From positions 1-64,000 of the forward strand of contig DEJQ01000009.1 in the NCBI GenBank assembly GCA_002353575.1: a stretch of 64,000 bases of DNA, written 5' to 3'. Made by a program: the position numbers and the translations under genes. Shown here one piece after another: positions 54,384 through 62,475 of this stretch. This DNA comes from Prevotellaceae bacterium UBA2744. Its GTDB lineage: Bacteria; Bacteroidota; Bacteroidia; Bacteroidales; Bacteroidaceae. Each line of letters starts with the position of its first letter. The stretch's first letter is position 1. Below the pieces are notes generated by a model. It ran no database searches. It was not told the origin of the DNA and saw only the letters and a program-made list of their open reading frames with translations.

Positions 54384-56117
54384 ATGAAAAAAAGTAGACT
54401 ATGGATGCTTGCAGCCATCCTTCTTTGCTGCACAACGGCTGTTCTGACCAGCTGTAAGAGTAAACCAACTGCCGACCTCGTGGTCTATGGCAAAGTTTTC
54501 ACGTCCGAGAACAATCAGGTCGTCGAGGCCTTTGCCGTGAAAGACGGCAAGTACATCTACGTGGGCGACAAGGCGGGAGCCGAAGCCTACGTGGAGAAAG
54601 GCAAGACCGAGGTAATAGACTACACAGGCAAGGGACTCGTAATGCCCAGCTGCGGCAACGGCCACGCCCACTACTCGCTGGGCTATGCCATACAGTCAGT
54701 CGGAACAGTCATGAGCATGGATGTCGATGTGAACACATTCCTGACCGAAATCGTTCCCGCTGCGGTCAAGAAGGCCAGGGAGACAGGTGCTAAGTCTATC
54801 TTCGGCAGCGGATGGAACGTGATTGACTTCCAGAAGAACATGCCTACCCGCCAGCAGCTGGATGCCATCTGCAGCGACATTCCCATCTACTTCGCGGACG
54901 AGGAAGGTCATAAGGGACTGGTCAACACGCTCGCACTGGTCAATGCCGGCATCATGAAGGCTGACGGAACGGTGCTCAAGAAAGACAAAGACATACGCGG
55001 CGGCGAAATTGTGATGGGGGCCGACGGCAAGCCTACCGGCTATCTGAAAGAGCAGGCAGGAACCTACACGCGCTCCTTCCTGGACAATGAGGACCTCTTC
55101 TCCGTTGACATAGCAAAGGCTAACATGGTAAAGATCCAGAAGCAGTTGCTGTCGGAAGGGTACACGATGTACCTCGACGGCTACTCCTCCTATTTCTTCA
55201 ACGACAATCTTTATGAGGCAGCCAAGCAGATGGACGAGGCTGGCGACATGCACTTCGTGCTGGGCACAGCATGGGAGATAGACAGCTGGATGGACGTGGA
55301 TAAGACCCTGGAAAAGGCTGTCGATACAAAGAAATTTGAATCTACGCACATCAAGACAAACTGGCTCAAGCTCTTCGTCGATGGCACGGTAGAGAGCGGC
55401 ACAGGATTCGTTGACCCGCTCTACCCCGGTGGAAAGCAGGGCATTCCCAACTGGTCGGAAGAAGAGCTGACTGACATCACCCGCAAGGCTAACGCAAAAG
55501 GCATCACCATGCACGTACACGTGATGGGCAACAAAGGTGTAAACCGCATCGTCAACGCCTACATCAATGGCGGAAAGGACGAGATGCGCAACACGCTGGT
55601 TCACGTCTATAGTGCCGACAAAGCTGATATCCAGCGCATGGCAGAACACAACATACAGGTCACTGCAGGCATGCTTTGGCATCATGCCACCGAAGACTTG
55701 CAGAAGGAACTGATGGAGACACTGCCTGAAGGTCTGAAGGACAAGGGCTATCCCATGAAATCGTACTTCGACTACGGTGTCAACGTGTCCTCGCACTCAG
55801 ACTTCCCTGCTCTGAGCGGCAGTCCCGACGACCCCTTCGGCATCATGGAGATTACGATGACTGGTGAGTATCAGCCCGAGCAAGCCAAGCCTTGGTGGAA
55901 GGAAGAATGCCTTACTCGCGAACAGGCCCTTGCTGCACTGACCATCAACGTAGCCAAGCAGATGTTCCTTGAAAACGAAAGGGGCAGCATCAGCACCGGC
56001 AAGTATGCCGACTTCCTGCTCGTCACGAAGGATGTGCTGACCTGTCCGGTGAAAGAGATTCACGAGGCCAAGCCTGCTGCAACCTACTTCGAGGGAAAGA
56101 AGGTATTTGAGCAGTAA
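54384..56117 (+). CDS. Amidohydrolase-family lipoprotein (YtcJ-like)
   Basis: 577 aa. Lipobox Cys24 (LTSCKSK). The metal-binding start is GNGHAHYS (His94, His96), followed by GITMHVHVMGNKGVNRIV, LVHVYSADKADIQRMAEHNI and the late SSHSDFPALSGSPDDPFGI (metal Asp). These are landmarks of the amidohydrolase-3/YtcJ group, which cleaves N-acyl or imine bonds of varied small molecules. The substrate cannot be told. The signal peptide is very like that of the next gene's product. A partial copy sits at 53.6 kb. Confidence 0.87.
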   Translation: MKKSRLWMLAAILLCCTTAVLTSCKSKPTADLVVYGKVFTSENNQVVEAFAVKDGKYIYVGDKAGAEAYVEKGKTEVIDYTGKGLVMPSCGNGHAHYSLGYAIQSVGTVMSMDVDVNTFLTEIVPAAVKKARETGAKSIFGSGWNVIDFQKNMPTRQQLDAICSDIPIYFADEEGHKGLVNTLALVNAGIMKADGTVLKKDKDIRGGEIVMGADGKPTGYLKEQAGTYTRSFLDNEDLFSVDIAKANMVKIQKQLLSEGYTMYLDGYSSYFFNDNLYEAAKQMDEAGDMHFVLGTAWEIDSWMDVDKTLEKAVDTKKFESTHIKTNWLKLFVDGTVESGTGFVDPLYPGGKQGIPNWSEEELTDITRKANAKGITMHVHVMGNKGVNRIVNAYINGGKDEMRNTLVHVYSADKADIQRMAEHNIQVTAGMLWHHATEDLQKELMETLPEGLKDKGYPMKSYFDYGVNVSSHSDFPALSGSPDDPFGIMEITMTGEYQPEQAKPWWKEECLTREQALAALTINVAKQMFLENERGSISTGKYADFLLVTKDVLTCPVKEIHEAKPAATYFEGKKVFEQ

Positions 56118-56142
56118 ACGGACACACTAAACGAACTGACGT

Positions 56143-57819
56143 ATGAAGAAAAGTAAACTATGGTTGCTTGCCGCCATCCTTGCGTGTGCCACAACGCTTG
56201 TCGCTACAGGCTGCACAGGCTGCAATTCCGCTAAGGAGATGGACGCGTCGGAGATGAAGGAGAAAGTAAGAGCCTTCTACGGCGAGAACAAAGAGATAAC
56301 AGACGGCAACTACGACCGGTCGCTTGCCGTGAAGTGCATCAACGGCACATTTGTCGGCAGGCTGGCTGACAGCACCATCGTGTTCAGGGGCATTCCGTAT
56401 GTCGGCAAGCAGCCCGTAGGGGAACTGCGTTGGAAGGCACCGACAGATGTCGTGCCCGACAGCGGCGTGTATGAGGCCTACTACAATGCGAAGAGCGCCC
56501 CGCAGCCGGAGATTGAAGTCTCATCGTACTACTATCAGGATGAGAACTGCCTCTACCTGAATGTGTGGAAGCCCCTCAAAGCGCCTGCTGAGAAGAAGCC
56601 TGTCATCCTATGGATTCATGGAGGTGCCTACGCCTACGGCGGAACGGTTGATCCGCTTTATGACTTCCACAACTTCGTAGAGGAGAACCCCGATGTCATC
56701 GTCGTTTCCGCTGCCTACCGGCTCGGTGTGCTCGGTTTCCTGCACCTGTCGCACCTGCCCGACGGAAAGGACTATCCCGATGCCCAGAACTTGGGACTCA
56801 TGGACCAATTGAAGGCCCTGAAGTGGGTGCATGAGAACATCGCAGCCTTCGGCGGCGACCCCGATAACGTGACCCTCATGGGCGAATCAGCCGGCGGAGG
56901 CAGCGTAACGAGTCTGTCGCTGGTCGAAGGCTCGCACCAATATTTCAACAAGGTCATCGCCCTGAGCGGCAACCCCTGCCTGTCGATACCTACGGAAGCA
57001 GCCGTTGCCGCCACGAATGAACTGATGGAGGCGCTGGGCTGCAAGACCGTCGCCGACCTCCAGAAGATGGATGCTCAGGATCTGGTGGCTGCAGCCACAG
57101 AACTGCTCCCCCTGAGAACGGTTCCGGAAAGAGACGGACGGCTCCTGCCTAAGGACCCATGGGCAGCCGTAGCTGGCGGAGCCGTGAAGGACATCACGTT
57201 CCTGCAAGGCGTCAACAAGGACGAGATGAATTTCTTTCTTGTGACGATGGGCGGACCGGAGCCTTTCATCAAGTGCTTCGCCGAGAGCAAGGCAAAGAAA
57301 CTTGCTCAGATGACCGACGAGGAGAAAGCCTTGGTGGAGAGCTACTGGAACGATGTGAAGGGGGAAGACTACGAGCCGTACTGCAAATGGTTCAGCCAGA
57401 TGATATTCTGTGCGCCGTGCATCCGTATGTCGGAAGAACAGACCAGAGCCGGAGGCAAGTCCTTCACCTACTACTTCACCGTAGAATCCGCCCTGCCGAT
57501 GATGAAATGCGGTCACGGCATGGCACTTGCTCCTCTGTTCAAGCACCCGGAGTTCGACGGCGACACTGGACGACCTTTCGACGAGACCTTCTCAAAGACG
57601 ATGCGAAAGATGTGGGTGCAGTTTGCAAAAACCGGCAACCCCTCAATCAGTGCTGATATATCGCCGGACGGAAAGGCTAAGGATTGGCCGCTCTACGACC
57701 TGAAAGACAAAAAAGTAATGGTCTTTGATGAATTCAATATCCATCCCGAAAAGGAAGCACAACGAAAGATTACCGACTGGAATCGGACATACTTACTGAC
57801 GAAGTACTATGGGTTCTGA
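56143..57819 (+). CDS. Type-B carboxylesterase lipoprotein
   Basis: 558 aa. Lipobox Cys24 (ATGCTGC). The alpha/beta-hydrolase fold shows NCLYLNVWKP, the oxyanion region WIHGGAYAYGG and the nucleophile elbow GESAGGGS (Ser249), with a likely His in CGHGMALAPLF. It hydrolyses carboxylic esters, probably released from plant material or drugs; the exact substrate is unknown. 25 bp after the amidohydrolase and followed by a strong terminator, so the two form one unit. The DNA here looks richer in GC than most of the window. Confidence 0.88.
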   Translation: MKKSKLWLLAAILACATTLVATGCTGCNSAKEMDASEMKEKVRAFYGENKEITDGNYDRSLAVKCINGTFVGRLADSTIVFRGIPYVGKQPVGELRWKAPTDVVPDSGVYEAYYNAKSAPQPEIEVSSYYYQDENCLYLNVWKPLKAPAEKKPVILWIHGGAYAYGGTVDPLYDFHNFVEENPDVIVVSAAYRLGVLGFLHLSHLPDGKDYPDAQNLGLMDQLKALKWVHENIAAFGGDPDNVTLMGESAGGGSVTSLSLVEGSHQYFNKVIALSGNPCLSIPTEAAVAATNELMEALGCKTVADLQKMDAQDLVAAATELLPLRTVPERDGRLLPKDPWAAVAGGAVKDITFLQGVNKDEMNFFLVTMGGPEPFIKCFAESKAKKLAQMTDEEKALVESYWNDVKGEDYEPYCKWFSQMIFCAPCIRMSEEQTRAGGKSFTYYFTVESALPMMKCGHGMALAPLFKHPEFDGDTGRPFDETFSKTMRKMWVQFAKTGNPSISADISPDGKAKDWPLYDLKDKKVMVFDEFNIHPEKEAQRKITDWNRTYLLTKYYGF

Positions 57820-57851
57820 TAAAGGTAAAGAGGATGTATTCAATAATTGAA

Positions 57852-57885
57852 AACCCCGAAAGTTTTTGGCCTGACTTTCGGGGTT
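57852..57885 (+). terminator. Terminator of the amidohydrolase-carboxylesterase unit
   Basis: A perfect 12-bp stem, AACCCCGAAAGT with ACTTTCGGGGTT, separated by 10 nt. It lies 33 bp after the stop codon. The U-run is short. Confidence 0.8.
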
Positions 57886-58082
57886 CATTTCAGTTCTACA
57901 TTCCAGGTTCATCGGAAGAGGGGATATCCTGTTGTGTCGGGTCGGGTGTGGCATGACGGGTATGTCCATGTTTTCCGAGTCGTCTTTTTTCTGAATCTGT
58001 TGTTCTTTCGTGCGGGGAGGCCGCCCTCTCCGTGGGAGCTGTGCGGGCGGGGTTCCGCCGTGCGGCGAGGCCTCACTGACGG

Positions 58083-58103
58083 ATCAGAGAACCGTCCCCT
58101 GAT
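58083..58103. repeat. REP-like palindrome candidate
   Basis: ATCAG (58083-58087) pairs with CTGAT (58099-58103) around a loop AGAACCGTCCC. The loop and stem resemble palindromes linked to REP-associated transposases in other bacteria. Only one clear copy was seen; 36461-36482 holds a weaker match. Confidence 0.35.
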
Positions 58104-58141
58104 TCAACAATTTTTATTTTAGACTCATGCATCTTTTGCTT

Positions 58142-58188
58142 AAAAATCAGCGAAAACGAGAAAATATTTTTGAATTTCGCTGATTTTT
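58142..58188 (-). terminator. Terminator of the cytidylate-kinase-like gene
   Basis: A perfect 14-bp stem (58142-58155 with 58175-58188) ends in A/T runs on both sides, so it may work in both directions. It lies 60 bp past the stop of the minus-strand gene. Confidence 0.75.
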
Positions 58189-58248
58189 AAACATAAAATC
58201 TACTCAAAAATGGAAATACTTCAGCCCTCAGACCTCAGCCCTCAGACT

Positions 58249-58896
58249 TCAGACCTTCGACTCTATATACTGCATGATTATATCTACCAGTTCGTCCTCA
58301 GTCTTACCATCGGCACTGAGCACTACATCATAATTGCGGGTATCGTATCGTGAAGTATTCGTATATTTCTTCACATAGTTCTCACGCATCTTATCAACCG
58401 TTTCTACTACTTTAACTGCCTCCTTTTTGGTCAGCCCCTGCTTCCGGGCTACCCTATCCACACGAAAATCTTTGGAAGCCTGTATGAACACACTCAGGTG
58501 GTTCGGATGATTGCGCAAAATGAAAAAAGCACACCGTCCTGCAATCACACACGACTCGTCCTCGGCAAACTCTCTCAACATCTTCATTTCCGTAAGGAAC
58601 ATATCGTCCGTGATGTCAATGTCGCGAACACCGCCGTCTGACATACCGCCCGACAACTTATCAAATCCCGAGCCTATCCCCATGGCAAACTTGAAATCAC
58701 TCCACCAATGGTTCTTGCGTCCCTTCAGGCGCTCTATCTCCTCTACACTGAGTCCATACTTTTCAATCATGGCTGTAATAACCACCTTGTCATACAACGA
58801 CACGCCGAGTCGCTCTGCCAGCTTCTTAGCCACGGTGTGTCCACCGCTTCCTACTTCACGGTTAATCGTAACAACAAATCTTTCGTTTTTGTTCAT
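58249..58896 (-). CDS. Cytidylate-kinase-like protein
   Basis: 215 aa. The P-loop-like start is FVVTINREVGSGGHTVAKKL (GSGGHT at 16-21), followed by LYDKVVITAMIEKYGLS, CVIAGRCAFFIL and FRVDRVARKQGLTKKEAVKV. It fits the cytidylate-kinase-2 group of nucleoside monophosphate kinase-like proteins, whose substrates are poorly known. No membrane segment. It is alone in its unit with a leader of about 140 nt. Confidence 0.85.
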   Translation of the reverse strand: MNKNERFVVTINREVGSGGHTVAKKLAERLGVSLYDKVVITAMIEKYGLSVEEIERLKGRKNHWWSDFKFAMGIGSGFDKLSGGMSDGGVRDIDITDDMFLTEMKMLREFAEDESCVIAGRCAFFILRNHPNHLSVFIQASKDFRVDRVARKQGLTKKEAVKVVETVDKMRENYVKKYTNTSRYDTRNYDVVLSADGKTEDELVDIIMQYIESKV

Positions 58897-59042
58897 ATAT
58901 GTATATATTTAAAAGTTACTCCCTTATTGCAAACTACAGCTTCATTAGGGTTTTAGAAAAGATAGTTTGGAATTTAAAAGACATCAGAAAGGGTTCCCGT
59001 GTCAAGCAGAAGGAGCGTCAACTCGGTATCATTCTGTTGGTG

Positions 59043-59073
59043 CAAAGATATATTCTATTTCTCTAATCCACAA
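59043..59073 (-). promoter_or_regulatory. Promoter of the cytidylate-kinase-like gene
   Basis: Minus strand: -33 TTTG (59071-59074), 20-bp spacer, -7 TATCTTTG (59043-59050), full match. It leaves a leader of about 140 nt before the ATG. Confidence 0.65.
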
Positions 59074-59417
59074 ATATACTCGACTTTTTTTGAAAGATTT
59101 GCCACTTATCGAGTACCCAATAAAGTATCAAGGCTCGTGCGAGATTGCACCCTATAGCATATGCCCATGCCGGGCATAGCTAAAAAGAACTCCCGCACAT
59201 CGCTGCGCAGGAGTTCAATCAACATATTAATTAGTTTTCAGTACTATAATTTTAACCTGCCCCGTATCTCACAACACGTCTGTAGGCATTTTTATTAACT
59301 AATATGAAACATTCTGACTTGCGTCAGTTTTTATCGAGATACCCTCGCCGTCCTCTCTCCTTTATCAGAGGAGGAGAAACGGCTGAGGGTGTAAGATCAA
59401 ATCAAACTTCCTGTTCA

Positions 59418-59460
59418 CCCTGCTTATTTTTCCGCACCGAACGGAAAAGGGTTCGCAGGG
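59418..59460 (-). terminator. Compound hairpin after the 56-aa peptide
   Basis: An inner stem TTTTCCG (59428-59434) with CGGAAAA (59442-59448) is enclosed by CCCTGC (59418-59423) with GCAGGG (59455-59460). It starts 11 bp past the peptide stop. A U-run is lacking after the outer stem, but read as a short inner stem it ends in A/T. Confidence 0.55.
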
Positions 59461-59470
59461 CAATGAATGT

Positions 59471-59641
59471 TTACCAGTCGAAGTCGTCGTATTGTTCGTC
59501 GCCTAAGCCACCGATTTGCATTGAGCCGCTATTATACTCGTTGCTTTCGCTTAATGAAAATCCTTCACCAGATACGCAGATCATCTGCTCTGCATTTACC
59601 TTTACCACTTCTGTGAGTGGTGCTTTATATATTTTCTTCAT
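59471..59641 (-). CDS. Short MKKxYxxP peptide with Gly-Gly-Leu motif (second copy)
   Basis: Read directly: 56 aa, starting MKKIYKAPLTEVVKVNAEQM, then ICVSGEG, a Ser/Asn-rich segment, MQIGGLGDEQ and the end YDDFDW. A strong AAGGAGG lies 8-9 bases before the ATG. It shares with the 36592-36786 peptide the start (MKK-x-Y-x-x-P, then Glu-x-Val-Lys and Ala-Glu), an SG pair after a hydrophobic stretch, a Gly-Gly-Leu acidic box and a final Trp. It starts 20 bp after a secreted protein gene with a type-IX-like tail. Function unknown. Confidence 0.8.
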   Translation of the reverse strand: MKKIYKAPLTEVVKVNAEQMICVSGEGFSLSESNEYNSGSMQIGGLGDEQYDDFDW

Positions 59642-59661
59642 TGTATGTTTCCTCCTTAGAT

Positions 59662-61851
59662 TTATTTGTTAATGAACTTCTTTCCGTTCTTAATCACGAT
59701 TCCCTTGTAGTCCTTAGATACTACTTGTCCTGCTATGTTATAGAGAATGCCATCTTCTTCTGTCTCTTCTGCAATAGCAGGAGCTTCGATTCCGGTAGCT
59801 GTGCCATCGAATGGGATAAAGGATTTTACTCCACCTCCTGTTGGAACCTTTGAACCGTCGAGGTATGCCTTACCTGCTGCAACTGGGGCTGTAGCAGTAG
59901 AAACATAGTAGAATCCAGCCGTAGTAGATGGATTAGCTGTCTCGTATGCAAATACATAGTTACCATCAGCAATCGCAGTACCATCTGTTGCTACGAGAGC
60001 ATTGTCTGTAAGAGCAGTGCCTGTAGCTGCAACCTTGATGTCGTATGTACCAGCTGCGCCTTTGAGAAGTATTCCCTCGCCTGCAGCTACTGTCTGATTG
60101 ATAGTAGTGAATGGAGCATTGCCAGCAGTCAAATCATCCTTGTCAATGTAATATGCAGTTAATCCACTTGGAGTATTTGCAGTAGTCAAGTCGAGTGCAT
60201 AAGTTGAAGAGAATGTTGCATAACCTGCAGCGGAGATTGTTACAGGGACGGTAGTTACTACATCACACACCGCAATATACTTAATGTATCCGTAACGGTC
60301 AAAGTTGATGTTTGCATTGCCATCCTTATCTGCAATAATATACTTTTCTGTATTCGTTGACATATTGTCAACTAAAGATGCGGCATCAGATACAGATAAG
60401 CCTGTCATACCTGAAACAACCATCTTAATATACTGACCTTCTTTAAGTCCTTGAATACCTACTGGTGTGCCAGAACCATTCGATGAGTACAATCCTCTTG
60501 AACTATTGCGAAGCAACCAAGATGAGCCAGTTTTCACACCAAAATTATCATTTGATGTCAACCCTGTAGAAGTAATATTACCAAAATTAACGCCGTTTGC
60601 AGCAAAAGCTGTTTCGCCAACAGTCACACCACCCTTGTCTTCAGATGCTTGCCCTGCGAAATCAATATACCAAACCTCTGACAAAACTGGACGAACTGCA
60701 GATGTTAATGCGGCTTCCTCTGAATTGTCATATTTATCTGCAGAAACATAACCTGATACCGAAGAGCCTGCTTCGAATTCAAAAGGTGCAGAATATGCTA
60801 CAGGTGTTGCTCCACCGATAGAATAATAAAGAGTAGTACTTACTGGAGGATATGCCAACCCCGACTGATCAGATGTCATAGTAACAGTATATTTGCCATC
60901 AGCATAACTTGTCTTTGCAAATGTCGGTGTAGCAAGTTTAAGTATTCCAACAGTAACACCCTGACTGGCTATCGTTGAAGCTACAGATGTCGAATTTGCT
61001 ATGGTAATTGCCTTAACCGTACAATCAGCATCAACATCGAAAGGAGCAGAATAAACACTGCTACTTGATGTAGGGTCTCCACCGTCTGTAGTATAATATG
61101 TTGTAACGGCATTACTTTCGGATGACACTCCTGATGTAATTGTTACTGTACGATTAGCACCATTGTATGATACACCAATGCTTGGTGTACTAACTTCCTC
61201 TGCAGTCACTTCTTTTGTAACGCTGATATCAGCATAGGTATTTGTATAGACGCCCCAACCAGCATTATAAGGGCGAGGAAGTAAATCATATATACCCTTC
61301 GGTTTAACAAATGCAGCAAGAGTAACATTTTTGGAAAAGACAGATGTAGCTCCATTCTTGATTGACACAGTCATGGAAGTTCCATTTACTGACACGCTAA
61401 ATGTATATTTGGTTCCATGACTTAACGTTACTGTCTCAGCCTCTGCAACATCATTTACTGTGATGGTACATGGGAACGAACTGTAATCTGTATTCGAAGT
61501 TGTAATAAAATTAGCGCCCAAAAGTACATTAGAAGTAGCTAAAGCATTTGAAGGAAATGATGTTGCAGAAGCAGAAAGAAGAGCAACTTGGAAATTTCTC
61601 GCTCCATTTGTCCTTGAGTTTGTTGATGACGTTGTAACGTCAAAACTTGCTGTCCAGTTATCATCAATAGACGAAGTTTCCGTGAAACTCAACGAACTGC
61701 TACGATCGCCATTTTGTCCAGCTCCAGGATGAGTATGTACCCATGAGTCTTGGCTAAAAATGTTTGTCACACCTCCCCACGCATTTGCGCTTCCTATGAG
61801 CAGACCGCACGCCACAAGAAGCGACTTGAAAGAAAAAGTAAATTTTTTCAT
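59662..61851 (-). CDS. Secreted multi-domain protein with chitobiase-like repeats and type-IX-like tail
   Basis: 729 aa. Signal peptide about 1-25 (ending ANAWG). A beta-rich N-terminal domain (about 30-210) is unassigned. Two beta-hexosaminidase C-terminal-type modules follow (YYTTDGGDPTSSSSVYSAPF; LYYSIGGATPVAYSAPFEFE), which often accompany secreted enzymes and adhesins. A beta domain (about 400-530) comes next, and a repeat-rich segment with TVPVTISAAGYATFSSTYAL. The end (GILYNIAGQVVSKDYKGIVI, NGKKFINK) is the sorting-like tail. No catalytic motif recognised. Confidence 0.78.
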   Translation of the reverse strand: MKKFTFSFKSLLVACGLLIGSANAWGGVTNIFSQDSWVHTHPGAGQNGDRSSSLSFTETSSIDDNWTASFDVTTSSTNSRTNGARNFQVALLSASATSFPSNALATSNVLLGANFITTSNTDYSSFPCTITVNDVAEAETVTLSHGTKYTFSVSVNGTSMTVSIKNGATSVFSKNVTLAAFVKPKGIYDLLPRPYNAGWGVYTNTYADISVTKEVTAEEVSTPSIGVSYNGANRTVTITSGVSSESNAVTTYYTTDGGDPTSSSSVYSAPFDVDADCTVKAITIANSTSVASTIASQGVTVGILKLATPTFAKTSYADGKYTVTMTSDQSGLAYPPVSTTLYYSIGGATPVAYSAPFEFEAGSSVSGYVSADKYDNSEEAALTSAVRPVLSEVWYIDFAGQASEDKGGVTVGETAFAANGVNFGNITSTGLTSNDNFGVKTGSSWLLRNSSRGLYSSNGSGTPVGIQGLKEGQYIKMVVSGMTGLSVSDAASLVDNMSTNTEKYIIADKDGNANINFDRYGYIKYIAVCDVVTTVPVTISAAGYATFSSTYALDLTTANTPSGLTAYYIDKDDLTAGNAPFTTINQTVAAGEGILLKGAAGTYDIKVAATGTALTDNALVATDGTAIADGNYVFAYETANPSTTAGFYYVSTATAPVAAGKAYLDGSKVPTGGGVKSFIPFDGTATGIEAPAIAEETEEDGILYNIAGQVVSKDYKGIVIKNGKKFINK

Positions 61852-62022
61852 AGTTTTAAAGTGTTAAAAATGTTAGTAAATAACTTATTAAAAAGTTGAT
61901 TAAAAAGTCTGTCTTTATTTCAGGGAATCAGCCTGTTGGCACGCCGCCCGCCGGCGGTCACTGCACACTACGACACATCCACAGTGGGATGTCATCAAAA
62001 CATTTCGCTTGAAATTCCGCCG

Positions 62023-62051
62023 CAAATCTACGTAAAAAATGTTAAACACAA
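62023..62051 (-). promoter_or_regulatory. Promoter of the secreted protein-peptide unit
   Basis: Minus strand: -33 TTTG (62049-62052), 18-bp spacer, -7 TAGATTTG (62023-62030), full match. The leader before the ATG is about 165 nt. Confidence 0.6.
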
Positions 62052-62153
62052 AAATAATCCGACATTTTTATCTTTACTGATATTACAGAGACTATTCTAA
62101 ACCTATTCTGCGTCACACCAACGTCTATATTTGTTCAGTATATGTCCAGTACT

Positions 62154-62196
62154 TGTACACTACTTGTACAGTACTATACTGTACATATACTGTACA
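62154..62196. repeat. Cluster of four TGTACA sites
   Basis: TGTACA occurs at 62154-62159, 62165-62170, 62180-62185 and 62191-62196. The second and third form an inverted pair TGTACAGTA (62165-62173) and TACTGTACA (62177-62185) with a 3-bp centre. The flanks show tandem TACTTGTACA and TACTGTACATA units. Possible binding array for a dimeric regulator. Confidence 0.6.
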
Positions 62197-62475
62197 TATA
62201 ACGCACAACAACCGAAGTTAATGTGAGGGAATAGAGAGGTAATAGCGAGGGTGATACGAAAAAAACATACAAATCCGAGGTAGCATCAACGAACACTAAG
62301 TGTTGCATCACTGTTCTCGACTAATGTAAGCACATATTTTTTCATTGACTTGACTTTTCTCCATAACCAGTTTCTTTTATTTTCGGATGCAAAGTTCGGT
62401 GTGTTCTACGAATCCTATGTTCGTCGAAAAAAAATAAATACAGAATTGTAAGTTATCATATAGGCTGATTAATAT

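Larger units (their letters stand above)
57820..58248. other. Intergenic region after the carboxylesterase
   Basis: 429 bp with no supported gene. It contains a terminator for the plus strand (57852-57885), a GC-rich stretch around 58010-58080, a REP-like palindrome (58083-58103) and a terminator for the minus-strand gene (58142-58188). Confidence 0.7.
58897..59470 (-). other. Intergenic region with several hairpins
   Basis: 574 bp, no supported gene. It holds the cytidylate-kinase-like gene's promoter (59043-59073), hairpins TATGCCC/GGGCATA (59160-59178), GAACTCC/GGAGTTC (59187-59216), CTGAC/GTCAG followed by T (59314-59332), a long GC-rich hairpin near 59341-59388 and the compound hairpin at 59418-59460. 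Confidence 0.65.
61852..62475 (-). other. Intergenic region upstream of the secreted protein
   Basis: 624 bp without a gene. It contains the promoter (62023-62051), a GC-rich CCGCC/GGCGG hairpin in the leader (near 61945), four TGTACA sites (62154-62196), a block resembling 41611-41650 (62222-62262) and little else that I can name. Confidence 0.7.

Noticed and set aside
54696..55796. A 366-codon open frame on the minus strand
   Set aside because: It lies fully inside the amidohydrolase gene, whose metal motifs are clear, and its protein shows no domain. It reflects the GC-rich third-position pattern of the real gene.
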